Below, in pieces: positions 17,960 to 27,400 of a stretch of DNA of 64,000 bases. Location: contig CBJMMB010000003.1 in the NCBI GenBank assembly GCA_966430775.1, forward strand, positions 1 to 64,000. The letters run 5' to 3'. Below the pieces are notes generated by a model, which worked only from the letters and a program-made list of their open reading frames with translations, did no database searches and was not told the origin of the DNA. Positions within the stretch are counted from its first letter, which is position 1; every line of letters begins with the position of its first letter. Position numbers and translations under genes: made by a program. The stretch is from Dyella_B sp966430775. Its GTDB lineage: Bacteria > Pseudomonadota > Gammaproteobacteria > Xanthomonadales > Rhodanobacteraceae.

Positions 17960-19999
17960 ATGCCCACTCAGTTTGGCCGTACCCGGTTGAAACCGTTTGT
18001 ACTCGGCGCGCTCATCACCAGCCTCGTCGGGCTGGCGAACGCGCAAACCACCAATACTCCCAATGATGCGCAGTTCCGCCAGAACGTGCCGACCACGGCG
18101 GCCAAGCCGGTGAGCGGCGAACCCGGCGGCGCCGTCACGCTCTACAACCCCAATGCCGGCGAAGACGCGAGCAACCGCACGCGCACGCCGATCAAGCACG
18201 TGATTCTGCTGATCGGTGAAAACCGCACCTTCGATCACGTGTTCGCCACCTACACGCCGCCGCACGGCCAGACCGTCGAGAACCTGCTCTCCGAAGGCAT
18301 CGTCAATGCCGACGGCACGCCCGGCCCGAAGGTAGCCAAGGCGAAGCAATGGCAGGCGAGCCAGACCGGCGATTTCCAGCTCGCGCCGCCGCGCACCAGC
18401 GCTTATACCCATCTGCCGTCGATCAACACCGGCAGCGCGCCCACGCAACCCTATCTGGCTTCCGCTGCGCAGGCCGCCGCCATCGAACCGGGCCTGCCGT
18501 CGGCGGCCTATGTGGAACTGGCTGAAGGCGGTACCGGCTTGCCGAACGACGTGGTCGACGCGCGCTTTCCGACCACGCTGCCGAATGCGCCGGTCGATAT
18601 GCATGCGTCGATCAGCTACAACGACTACGCCAGCAGCCCCGTGCATCGCTTCTTCCAGATGTGGCAGCAGCTGGATTGCGACGTGAGCCATGCCACCTGG
18701 AAGAACCCCAGCGGCTGCCGCGCCGATCTGTTCCCGTGGGTGGAAGTGACCCTGGGCGCCGGCAACAACGGCAAGCCGCAACCGGCCAACTTCAACGAGC
18801 AGAGCACGCATGAAGGCTCCACCGCCATGCAGTTCCTCAACATGGCCAAGGGCGATGCGCCGTACTTCAAGAAACTGGCCGAGAAGTACGCGCTGAGCGA
18901 CAACTTTCACCAGTCGGTGATGGGCGGCACGGGCGCCAACCACATCATGCTGGGCTTCGGCGACCTGGTGTACTACGCCGACGCCGACGGCGAACCCGCC
19001 ACGCCGCCCTCCAACCAGATCGAAAACCCGAACTCGCAACTAGGCACCAACAACTGGTGGGTGCAGGACGGCTACAGCGGCGGTTCCTACGTGAACTGCG
19101 CCGATGAAAACCAGCCCGGCGTGGCCGCAGTGCGCAAGTACCTCAAGAGCCTGCCGTACCACGCGTTCAAGCATGGCGACTGCAAGAAGGGCGCGTATTA
19201 CCTGGTCAACAACTACAACCCCGGCTACCTGGGCGACGGCACGCCTGCGCCGCTGGGCGCCGATCAGTTCACCATTCCGCCCACCAGGCAGCAAAACCTC
19301 GGGCTGCTGCTTTCACGCCATCACGTGAGCTGGAAGTACTACGGCGAAGGCTGGGATGGCGGCAAGGAAGACGGCGAGGCCGGCACCTTCTGCAACATCT
19401 GCGATCCGTTCCTGTACTCGACGCAGATCATGACCAACCCGACGCTGCGTGCGCACAACCAGGATCTCAACAACCTCTACAGCGACATCCAGAACGGCAC
19501 GCTGCCGGCGGTATCCATCGCCAAGCCGGACGGACTGCTGGACGGCCACCCGGCCTCAAGCAAGCTGCAGCTGTTCGAGGGTTATGCGCAGAAGATCATC
19601 GAAATGGTGAAGGCCAATCCGAAACTGTGGGACAACACCGCCATCATGATCACCTTCGATGAAGGCGGCGGCTACTACGACTCCGGCTACGTGCAGCCGA
19701 TCGACTTCTTCGGCGACGGCACGCGCATTCCGCTGCTGGTGGTGTCGAAGTATTCACGCGGCGGCCGCGTGGTGCACTCGTACACCGATCACGTGTCGTT
19801 CGACAAATTCGTGGAAGCGAACTGGGATCTGGACGAAACCATCTCCCATCGCAGCCGCGACAACCTGCCAAACCCGGTCGCGCTGCCCAACAACCCCTAT
19901 GTACCGGTCAACGCGCCGGCCATCGGCGACTTGATGGACATGTTCGATTTCCGCCGCCACTGGGATGACGATGCCAACGTCGCCTCGGCGAAAAACTGA
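17960..19999 (+). CDS. phospholipase C / acid phosphatase-type phosphoesterase, exported
   Basis: The 679-residue protein belongs to the phosphoesterase family that contains phospholipase C and AcpA-type acid phosphatases (alkaline-phosphatase fold). Motifs seen are IKHVILLIGENRTFDHVF (the metal-binding and nucleophile region of the family), GTGANHIMLGFGD, VSWKYYGEGWDGG, MITFDEGGGYYDSGY and VHSYTDHVSFDKFVE. A Sec signal peptide is present (RTRLKPFVLGALITSLVGL then ANAQ). The ATG at 17960 follows CAGGAG at 17945-17950, and a longer GTG frame from 17876 would bury that site. It lies downstream of the multicopper oxidase and ends at a strong terminator. Substrate (phospholipid or phosphomonoester) cannot be settled by sequence alone. 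Confidence 0.85.
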   Translation: MPTQFGRTRLKPFVLGALITSLVGLANAQTTNTPNDAQFRQNVPTTAAKPVSGEPGGAVTLYNPNAGEDASNRTRTPIKHVILLIGENRTFDHVFATYTPPHGQTVENLLSEGIVNADGTPGPKVAKAKQWQASQTGDFQLAPPRTSAYTHLPSINTGSAPTQPYLASAAQAAAIEPGLPSAAYVELAEGGTGLPNDVVDARFPTTLPNAPVDMHASISYNDYASSPVHRFFQMWQQLDCDVSHATWKNPSGCRADLFPWVEVTLGAGNNGKPQPANFNEQSTHEGSTAMQFLNMAKGDAPYFKKLAEKYALSDNFHQSVMGGTGANHIMLGFGDLVYYADADGEPATPPSNQIENPNSQLGTNNWWVQDGYSGGSYVNCADENQPGVAAVRKYLKSLPYHAFKHGDCKKGAYYLVNNYNPGYLGDGTPAPLGADQFTIPPTRQQNLGLLLSRHHVSWKYYGEGWDGGKEDGEAGTFCNICDPFLYSTQIMTNPTLRAHNQDLNNLYSDIQNGTLPAVSIAKPDGLLDGHPASSKLQLFEGYAQKIIEMVKANPKLWDNTAIMITFDEGGGYYDSGYVQPIDFFGDGTRIPLLVVSKYSRGGRVVHSYTDHVSFDKFVEANWDLDETISHRSRDNLPNPVALPNNPYVPVNAPAIGDLMDMFDFRRHWDDDANVASAKN

Positions 20000-20011
20000 G
20001 TAAACCCGCTG

Positions 20012-20050
20012 CATACCCTGTCTGCTTATGCAGGCGGGGTATGTTGTTTC
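20012..20050 (+). terminator. Rho-independent terminator after the phosphoesterase
   Basis: A 14-bp stem (20012-20025 with 20030-20043, including G-U pairs), loop TTAT, then TTGTTTCC. It lies 13 bp beyond the phosphoesterase stop codon. Its 3' arm contains an ATG (20041) that opens the next reading frame, which argues for the later start chosen for that gene. Confidence 0.75.
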
Positions 20051-20073
20051 CACTTACCCAACCGATCTTCACG

Positions 20074-20529
20074 ATGACCTTCTTCGCACGCTCCACCGCC
20101 CACCTGCACCGCTGGTCCAACCCCATTGCCGCACTGATGCTGATCGGCGCATCCGGCGCGATCAGCACCGGCGCACATGCCGATCCGGCGGATTTCCAGG
20201 CCATGCCGGGCTTGTGGAAGATCACCCTGCACACGCTCAAGGATGGCCATGCGCAGGATCACGTGAAGTGGAAATGCTTCTATGACGGTGCGGATCCGTG
20301 GGCCACATTTGCCGACACCACGCGGCCCGAAACGGCGTGCCAACGTGGCGGCGAACATCGCACGAGTACGGCATTGGCATGGCAGCTGAGCTGCGGCACG
20401 CATAAGGGCACCGCGCATATCGAGCTGGATTCGGCCCAGCATTTTGCCGGCAAGGTAGTTCTGGAAGGAGCGCCGGTAGTGGACATTGACGGCAAACGGT
20501 ATGCGGCGTGCACGGGGCCTTCCGACTGA
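20074..20529 (+). CDS. DUF3617-like exported protein
   Basis: A 151-residue protein with a signal peptide (from MTFFARSTAHLHRWS through the hydrophobic ALMLIGASGAISTGAHA). The mature part starts FQAMPGLWKITLHTLKDG, and its end reads GTAHIELDSAQHFAGKVVLEG then a conserved Cys. This matches the DUF3617 pattern of small periplasmic proteins (a 'pGlWe.t' opening, paired cysteines, a late 'G.' strand). No biochemical role is known for the family. The alternative start at 20041 lies inside the terminator hairpin of the preceding gene, so it is less likely even though a GGCGGGG run precedes it; 20074 has no good ribosome-binding site. Confidence 0.6.
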   Translation: MTFFARSTAHLHRWSNPIAALMLIGASGAISTGAHADPADFQAMPGLWKITLHTLKDGHAQDHVKWKCFYDGADPWATFADTTRPETACQRGGEHRTSTALAWQLSCGTHKGTAHIELDSAQHFAGKVVLEGAPVVDIDGKRYAACTGPSD

Positions 20530-20783
20530 TACCTTTGTCATAGCCCGCCATGGAAGCGAATGCTCAAATCCGGGCCGTTCGCCCGGTTGGCAAACGCGTT
20601 CATCAGACACTGGCCTGGTGAGTGCGCGAACGAAGCGATAGCCCACTCTTCACGTTTTCCCCACGGTCCCAAGCTCAAGTTATCGCGCGAATTCAAGGAA
20701 TGGCTGTCCGGGCCAGCGTCAGACCGGATAAGAGCGCAGGCGCAATGCCTGTGTGACAGGACGACCAACAAAGGGGAAACAAC

Positions 20784-22130
20784 ATGCTTTTCGCCAAAGG
20801 CGTAAAAGCCGGTGCCGTCGCGGCACTGGTGATAACGAGTGCTGTTGTCAATGCGGGTACCTTTCCGGATTACGGCTACCAGCCGCCGGCAACGTACACC
20901 GGTCCGCTGTTCCATCTGAGTCAGAACTACCCGGCAACGCTGCCGAGCGGACCGGCGCCGGCGTTCTTCAAGCTGCTGCCGGCCAAACTCACCAACAACT
21001 TCGAGCAGTGGCGGCCGTATGTGGATGCGGTCAAGCAGTATTGCCTGGAAGGCAACGTCGAGAACGATTGGGACGTGCAGAAGAACACGATTCGGCATTG
21101 GTATCACATGCCATGGCAACACTATGGACCGCTGGGACGCGAAGGCATCCACGGCCTTACCAAGGAAGCGCAGATCCAGTCCAAGCAGCTTGCGCCAACC
21201 CAGGTCACGACCGGACAGACCTACGCCGTGGGCATCTATAACGATGTGGGCGCCTACACCATCGGGCAGGTCTGGAAGAATCCACAGGATCCCGATCCAA
21301 GCCTCACTTCCAAGCCCAACAGCTTCCACGACGGAACCGTGGTGTGCAAAGCGTTGTTTGCCGACATCGACCTCAAGCAGGTGCCGTTCCTGGTAAATCC
21401 AGTGCTGTGGCAGGCCTACATCACCGACAGCTTCGCTTCGGCCAATCGCGAGATCAAGAACGTCGCCCTGATCCAGATGGATTTCGCCGTGCGCGACAGC
21501 CGCGTGCCCGGCACGGGTTGGGTGTTTGGTACGTTCCAGTACAACGGTGCCATCACCGGCAAGCCGGGCTGGGACAATCTGGTGCCGGTGGGCGTGATGT
21601 GGGGCAACGATCCGGAAAACAACGGCAACGACTACACCAACAAGCAACCGACCATCACCAAGATCAATCCGACCATTATGGAGTCGGCGATCAACGCCAA
21701 GCCGGAACTGCCGCCCACGCATCTCGGTTGGAATGGACGGCTGAATGGTCCGGTGGACAACCCGGTCAGCTCCTGCATGAGCTGCCACATGACCGCCGAA
21801 AGCCCGCAACTTTCGCCGATGAATCCCACCTTCCAGGCACCAGACAAAGTACCGCCTGTGGGCTCGAAGGAATGGATGCGCTGGTTCCAGAACGAAGAAG
21901 CGGGCGTGCCGTTCGATGCGGCGGCGCTGAGTACCGACTACAGCCTGCAGCTCGCCGGCGGCATCGCCAACTTCTATGACTGGAAGTGCGACCAAGGCGG
22001 CGTGTTCGTCGGTGGCGGCAACGCCTGCCAGCAGGCACGCAATTTCCGCTTGAAGCTGATGAAGTCGGCCACACCGCCGGCCAGGGTGTTCAAGGTGGAA
22101 CGCGATCCGGCGCTTAACGGCATCCATTGA
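20784..22130 (+). CDS. exported protein with one CxxCH haem-type motif, unknown function
   Basis: I do not recognise this 448-residue family by name. It has a clean signal peptide (MLFAKGVKAGAVAALVIT then SAVVNAG) and starts at ATG 20784 behind AAGGGGA. Near residue 330 is the sequence SSCMSCHMTAES, a CxxCH motif of the c-type cytochrome kind, with several Met residues nearby (ESPQLSPMNP) that could supply an axial ligand. The rest is rich in Trp, Tyr and Asn (EQWRPYVDAVKQYC, HWYHMPWQHYGPLG), and two further Cys pairs are present. It is compatible with a mono-haem oxidoreductase or an outer-surface binding protein. Position after the multicopper oxidase and phosphoesterase may reflect a shared periplasmic redox role, but that is inference. 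Confidence 0.75.
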   Translation: MLFAKGVKAGAVAALVITSAVVNAGTFPDYGYQPPATYTGPLFHLSQNYPATLPSGPAPAFFKLLPAKLTNNFEQWRPYVDAVKQYCLEGNVENDWDVQKNTIRHWYHMPWQHYGPLGREGIHGLTKEAQIQSKQLAPTQVTTGQTYAVGIYNDVGAYTIGQVWKNPQDPDPSLTSKPNSFHDGTVVCKALFADIDLKQVPFLVNPVLWQAYITDSFASANREIKNVALIQMDFAVRDSRVPGTGWVFGTFQYNGAITGKPGWDNLVPVGVMWGNDPENNGNDYTNKQPTITKINPTIMESAINAKPELPPTHLGWNGRLNGPVDNPVSSCMSCHMTAESPQLSPMNPTFQAPDKVPPVGSKEWMRWFQNEEAGVPFDAAALSTDYSLQLAGGIANFYDWKCDQGGVFVGGGNACQQARNFRLKLMKSATPPARVFKVERDPALNGIH

Positions 22131-22155
22131 TCGCTCGCTCGGTTAGATCGCGAAC

Positions 22156-22184
22156 CGGGCTGCTCAACACAAGCGAGCAGCCCG
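22156..22184 (+). terminator. hairpin after the CxxCH protein
   Basis: A perfect 10-bp inverted repeat CGGGCTGCTC / GAGCAGCCCG with a 9-base loop, 25 bp after the stop codon. There is no long T tract afterwards, so termination strength is uncertain. Confidence 0.5.
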
Positions 22185-22385
22185 ATTCGTGGTGCACTGC
22201 AGTGATTGTTCGCAGAACGGACAGCGTTTTTCCACATGGTTTGCGTTGTGCGGTGGCACACCGGAAAAAACTACTCGGTTTTTGCACCGCTTTTCGCGTT
22301 GAGCAAGTGGGCGCTCCTTGATCTCACCTTAACAATCGGCCGAGTAGATTCCGGACCGCAAGGGACTAGGGGGCACGTGGGTTCC

Positions 22386-22991
22386 ATGGGGATGGATGGC
22401 CGTGATACGTGGTTGAAACGATCCGCCGAAAGCTCATCGGCGGACGGCGGTGTTTGCGCGCCGCATGATGACATCGCCTTACGCGCCGCCACGGATGCGG
22501 ACATGGATTTCCTTCGCGATGTGTTTTCATCTACGCGGATGCAGGAATTCATAAGCTTAGGCTTGCCGGCAGAACAGACCGAATCCTTGCTTGCCAGCCA
22601 GTTTCTGACACAGCACGACTACTACCGTCGGCATTACCCGCATGGTCGTTTCGACATCATCATGCAGGGCGAGAAAAGCATCGGCCGGCTCTACCACGAT
22701 TGGCACGGTGACATAGTGCAGCTGATCGATATCGCGCTCCTGCCGTTTTGTCGAGGCGCGGGCATCGGCACGCGCTTGATGCGGGCGCTCGTGGCGGAGG
22801 CGGCCAGGAAGCATATGCCCATGCAACTGTATGTGGAATTCGACAATCCGGTTCGCTCGCTATACCGCACGCTGGGATTCGTGCCGACCGGGGAGAACGG
22901 TATCTACGAGCTGATGCATCGGGACGCCCTGCCCTTTGACGATGAAGGGGCCCGGACGCCAGCAAAAGACCTAAGCAAGCTTTTTCGGTAA
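22386..22991 (+). CDS. GNAT family N-acetyltransferase
   Basis: About 201 residues with a typical GCN5-related N-acetyltransferase core. DIALRAATDADMDFLRDVFSS opens the domain, VQLIDIALLPFCRGAGIGTRLMRALVAEA carries the acetyl-CoA loop (RGAGIG), and LYVEFDNPVRSLYRTLGF is the conserved C-terminal strand-helix. The start is uncertain: GTG 22377, ATG 22386 and ATG 22392 are all in frame behind TAGGGGG (22367-22373). It is the first of three same-strand genes, followed by a DUF6916-like protein and a tail-collar protein. In other proteobacteria such acetyltransferases also sit beside tail-collar (MdpB-like) genes, so the trio is likely one unit. The substrate is unknown. Confidence 0.8.
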   Translation: MGMDGRDTWLKRSAESSSADGGVCAPHDDIALRAATDADMDFLRDVFSSTRMQEFISLGLPAEQTESLLASQFLTQHDYYRRHYPHGRFDIIMQGEKSIGRLYHDWHGDIVQLIDIALLPFCRGAGIGTRLMRALVAEAARKHMPMQLYVEFDNPVRSLYRTLGFVPTGENGIYELMHRDALPFDDEGARTPAKDLSKLFR

Positions 22992-23044
22992 TCGACATTC
23001 GCATGGCGTTTGCGGCCAAGCCTCAAACGCAGCAAAGGGGACAC

Positions 23045-23362
23045 ATGCAGGCGGTTCCAACGCATGAGGCGCTCGTCGCATCGCTGCACCGATTGTTCGT
23101 GCTGGAAACAGCCGATGGCCGCCGTGTCGAGGTGCGCTTGGCTGCTGCGCCGGCCGGCATCGCGATGGACGCAACGTACGTCAGTTATTCGGCGACCTTC
23201 GAACTGCCTCATGGCCTTTGGCTTCCCCAGGATACCTATCGCATCACTGCGCCCGACGGCACGTTCTGGGACCTGCTTGCCACGCCGACCCAGCCCAGCG
23301 CCGATGGCCGGGCCTGCCTTACCGTAGTCATGCATTACCAGCGTTCCACCGACACCGTCTAG
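23045..23362 (+). CDS. DUF6916-like small protein of the tail-collar cassette
   Basis: A 105-residue protein with no signal peptide. The pattern is a single beta-rich domain: HRLFVLETADGRRVEVRLA, then YSATFELPHGLWLPQDTYRI, then APDGTFWDLLATP and a final strand LTVVMHYQ. This is the layout of the small DUF6916-type domain (short fold with 'F.L.F.gP....l.Q.tY.') that is commonly encoded next to tail-collar proteins; the family number is my recollection and should be confirmed. ATG 23045 follows AAAGGGG directly. It lies between the GNAT gene (53 bp upstream) and the collar gene (71 bp downstream). Confidence 0.6.
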   Translation: MQAVPTHEALVASLHRLFVLETADGRRVEVRLAAAPAGIAMDATYVSYSATFELPHGLWLPQDTYRITAPDGTFWDLLATPTQPSADGRACLTVVMHYQRSTDTV

Positions 23363-23433
23363 CACGATGCAGGATGGTCGTGCCGGGCGGCGACGCAACC
23401 CATCGATCCTTCACAGTCCAATAGGGGAACATC

Positions 23434-24048
23434 ATGAGCGATCCGTTTCTTGGCGAAATCCGTATGGTTGGCTTCAACTTTGCACCGAACGGTTGGGCGT
23501 TGTGCGCCGGCAGCATAATGGCGATCACCCAGAACCAAGCGTTGTTTGCCTTGCTAGGCACGGTCTATGGTGGCAATGGGACGACCACGTTTGCCTTGCC
23601 CGATCTGCAGGGACGCTCGCCGGTCGGCGCAGGCAATGGTTTGGGGCTCAGTCCGGTAGTACTGGGTGAGAAGGCTGGTGCCGAAAATGCGCAGCTTACG
23701 ATCAATCAGTTGCCCAATCACACGCATACGACAGGCGGCGGCAGCGTTACGGTAACCGGTAGTGTGTCTGTTCCGGCCTGCTCGTCGCCGACGACAGGAG
23801 CCTTATCGGGAACGCCCGGGCCAACGACGGTATTGAGCACGAATGTCGCCGGTGGTCGACCCGGTGAGCTGTATACCACCACCGCGCCCAACACCAATCT
23901 CCTGCCTTTCAACGTGCAATCGACCGGCTCGGTCGCCGGCGGCAACACGGGTGCCACGGGCGGCAATTTGCCGTTTTCGATACGCAATCCCTACCTCGGG
24001 ATCACGTGCATCATCGCGCTGCAGGGCATCTTCCCGAGCCGTAGCTGA
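23434..24048 (+). CDS. phage tail-collar domain protein (MdpB-like)
   Basis: The 204-residue protein has the N-terminal tail-collar fold: FLGEIRMVGFNFAPNGWALC, AITQNQALFALLGTVYGGNG and TFALPDLQGRSPVG are its hallmark sequence. The C-terminus ends in NPYLGITCIIALQGIFPSR, again typical. Between them is a Gly/Thr-rich region. Such proteins were first seen as short tail-fibre collars of phage T4-type particles and, in bacteria, as the microcystin-dependent MdpB group. No other phage gene is nearby, so this is a chromosomal cassette rather than a prophage. RBS TAGGGG lies just before ATG 23434. What the protein binds or assembles into is not known. Confidence 0.88.
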   Translation: MSDPFLGEIRMVGFNFAPNGWALCAGSIMAITQNQALFALLGTVYGGNGTTTFALPDLQGRSPVGAGNGLGLSPVVLGEKAGAENAQLTINQLPNHTHTTGGGSVTVTGSVSVPACSSPTTGALSGTPGPTTVLSTNVAGGRPGELYTTTAPNTNLLPFNVQSTGSVAGGNTGATGGNLPFSIRNPYLGITCIIALQGIFPSRS

Positions 24049-24101
24049 GCCTTCCGATCGTTGCTGCCTGCCGCCCTTTACGCGACGGCAGTACTGAAAC
24101 G

Positions 24102-24124
24102 GCCGAGAGGCCCGTACTCTCGGC
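24102..24124 (+). terminator. hairpin after the tail-collar gene
   Basis: An 8-bp stem GCCGAGAG / CTCTCGGC with a 7-base loop, followed by AGCTTTCG. It lies 53 bp past the stop of the tail-collar gene, at the start of a gene-free stretch of nearly 390 bp (24049-24436). That stretch otherwise holds the CRP/Clp-like site and the presumed tpsA promoter. Confidence 0.4.
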
Positions 24125-24158
24125 AGCTTTCGTTACGCTGAAGCATTCCCTTTGACTC

Positions 24159-24176
24159 TTGTGACGTACATCACAA
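24159..24176. promoter_or_regulatory. CRP/Clp-type palindrome upstream of tpsA
   Basis: TTGTGACGTACATCACAA contains a perfect TGTGA-N6-TCACA, the full CRP consensus. It sits 261 bp upstream of the tpsA start codon in the gene-free stretch 24049-24436. Clp of Xanthomonadales recognises the same sequence (known for Xanthomonas). Regulation of the adhesin operon by it is inferred, and no -10 box at the classical class I or II distance was obvious. Confidence 0.6.
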
Positions 24177-24436
24177 ATAGGGCAGCATGACGGGCTCTGG
24201 CTCATCGTTTGAAGTGTTCGATGCCGGAGCAACGGCAGTAGTCGGTAATTGAGTTGATACGCCAAGCCATTTTCAAAGCAAACGGAGAGGCTGGCATAGA
24301 CGCTGCTTGTAGTGTTTGGGGAATTACTGCCCAAGGGGCCGCATGGATTACGCGAATCATGCGTGATGTGAGTTGCGTTATTACCGCATGAAAAAAGGGG
24401 TGTCCGGTCGTGGGCGCCCCACAGGGGGACAATCAA

Positions 24437-27400
24437 GTGAACCATATCTTTCGGCTGGTCTGGAACCGCAAGCTTGGCGTGCTTCAAGTGGCGTCCGAAT
24501 TCGCCCGTGGCCGTACCAAGAGTGGGCGTAATGCCGACGGCGGCAAGCGCCGTGTTGCGTGGTTGGCGAGTGTGCCCCTGAGCCTGCCGCTGCTCGCGTT
24601 CGCAGCGATACCGTCTCAAAGCACTATCACGACGAGCGCCGCGCTCACTTCCGTTTCCGCCGTAGCGGCCAATGCGCTACCCAACGGCGGCAAAGTCACT
24701 AGCGGTACCGGTCGGCTTGCGCAACGTGGCGACACGCTCACCATCACGCAACAGAGCCAGAATCTTTCGCTCAATTGGCAGTCCTTCAATATCGGCAGCC
24801 AGTCCACGGTGAACTTCGTGCAGCCGGACGCCAGCGCCATTGCGGTCAATCGCATTGCCGATACCAACGGCAGCCGGATTTTCGGCCGCCTCAATGCCAA
24901 CGGCCAGGTGTTCCTGATCAATCCCAACGGGATACTGTTTGGTCAAGGTGCACAAGTGAACGTAGGCGGCCTTGTCGCTTCAACCCTGGACGTCAACGAC
25001 AGCTCGCTTGGCAGCAGCTCACTCAGTTTCAGCGGTACCGGCAAGGGCAGCGTGACCAACCTGGGCACGATCAACGTGACCGGCGGCGGCTACGCAGCCT
25101 TGCTTGGAAATCAGGTCCGTAACCAGGGTGCGATTCACGCTCAGCTGGGCAGCGTGGCACTGGCTGGTGGCAGCGCTGTCACGCTCAACTTCGGCGGCGA
25201 CAAGCTGGTAAGCGTGCGCGTGGACCAGAGCACGCTCAATGCACTGGCACAGAATGGACAGTTGATCGAAGCCAATGGCGGCAATGTGTGGATGACGGCC
25301 GGTGCGCGCGAGAGTTTGCTTGCGAGCGCGGTGAACAACACCGGGACCATTGAGGCGCAGACTGTACAGAATCAGCACGGCCACATCATGCTGCTGGGCG
25401 GCATGGATGCGGGCACGGTGGATGTTGGCGGCACGCTCGATGCTAGCGCGCCCAGTGGTGCAGGCGGTGGCGAGATCGAAACGAGTGCGGCGAACGTCAA
25501 CGTTGCGAACAATGCGCGGATCACCACGGCCGCCGCGATGGGTTTGGCCGGAACGTGGTTGATCGATCCGCATGATTTCACGGTTGCGCCCAGTGGCGGC
25601 AACATTACCGGTGCGACCCTGGCGAGCGAGTTGGCCGGCGGTTCCGTCACGATCCAATCGAGTTCGGGAACGACGGGCGGAAGCGGCAATATCAACGTAA
25701 ACGACAATGTCGGCTGGAGCGCGCACACGCTGACGTTGACGGCGGCCGACAACGTCAAGATCAACGCGACCATGACGGCTAGCGGTACGGCAGGGCTAGT
25801 CGTCAATACGGCGACGGCCAACGGCTCGGATGCGGCGGTGGCCGGCGGTACGCTGATCATGGGGCTGGGCGGCAGCGGGTTCGCTGGACAGGTGAACTTC
25901 ACCGGCAGCAATACGCTGAGCATCAACGGGAGCAGCTTTACGCTGATTGGTAGCGCTACGGCGCTGCAGAGCGTGGGAACGAGTGGAAACTATGCGCTTG
26001 CGAGCAACCTGACTTTATCGGGCAACTTCACGCCGATCGGAAATAGCACGACTCCCTTCTCAGGTGTATTCGACGGCCTTGGTCATACCATCAGCGGCCT
26101 CACCATCACGAATTCTTCCGCCACCGGCGTGGGTCTGTTTGGGGTGTCCTCGGGAACGATCCGTAACGTTGGTCTGCCGGGGGGGAGCGTTTCAGGCACA
26201 GGTATAGGGGCTTCCATCGGTGAACTGGTGGGCGATAACAAGGGCGCGATCAGCAACGTTTTTACGACGGGAACAGTTAGTGGCGTGGGAACCGCTACGT
26301 CAGGTGGTGAATGGGTTGGCGGGTTGGTGGGTGAGAACGAAGCAAGTGGCACGATCAGTAATGCTTTTGCCAAGGGCGCAGTCAGTGGATCGTCATACAG
26401 CGCGAGTCTGGGCGGCCTCGTTGGCACCAACTACGGCTCGATTCGCAATGCCTATGCCACGGGTTCGGTGAGCGGTTCTTATGGTGGTGCTACATCGGCG
26501 GGGGACAATATCGGCGGGTTGGTGGGTTACAACCCCGGCGTCATCCAGAATGCTTACGCAACGGGCAATGTGTCATGGGGCGGTGGCGGCACGAGCAACA
26601 ACAATTTCATTGGGGGACTGATAGGTTCCGATTCCGGTTCGATTACCGATGCCTATGCCACGGGTCATGTGTCGGGCGGAGATTCAAGCGATCAACTTGG
26701 TGGTCTGGTTGGGTACGCTTCCGGCGGAACCATTACGGCCAGCTATTGGGATACGACGGCCAGCGGACAGTCCAGCGGAACCAGCAGCACGAGCACTGTC
26801 ACAACCGGGATGACCGGCCTGAATGACGCGCAGATGATGCAGGCCGGGAATTTTTCCTGGACCATCGCAACCAGCGGCGGCAGCAGTGATACTTGGCGAA
26901 TCTACGCGGGCCATACCACGCCCCTGCTCGAAAGCCTGCTGATTCCGCTGACCATCAATGCGAACAATCAGGCAGTCACGTATAACGGAACCAATCAGGC
27001 CGGCGCGGTGTTGAGCTACTCGCTGCCATCACCGGATCTCTCGGCTATCACACTAGGCCTGACGAGCGCGCAGCACGCTGGCACCTATAGCGAGAGTGTG
27101 GCGTCGGCGTATTCCAGTAATTACGACCTGAGCTTCGGCACCACAAGCGCAACCCTGACCATCAATCCAGCGACATTGACGCCGACCCTGACCAACAGCG
27201 GCGTGACCAAGGCCTATGACGGTACGACTGCTGCGCCATCCGGCTTTACGCCGACGTATAGCTACAGCGGGCTGATGTCCGGTGATTCCGCGAATCTGAC
27301 CGACACTGGCATTGCTTACAACAGTGCACACGTGACCAGCGCCACGGACGTCATTGTCTCAGGCCTGAGTATCAGCAGCATTACCGGTAGCAATGGTTCG

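Noticed and set aside
22206..22385. N-terminal extension of the GNAT gene
   Set aside because: The extra 60 codons are not GNAT-like and precede a clear G-rich ribosome-binding site at 22367-22373.
23434..24048. Evidence for a prophage at the tail-collar gene
   Set aside because: No other tail, capsid, integrase or lysis gene lies within 10 kb on either side.
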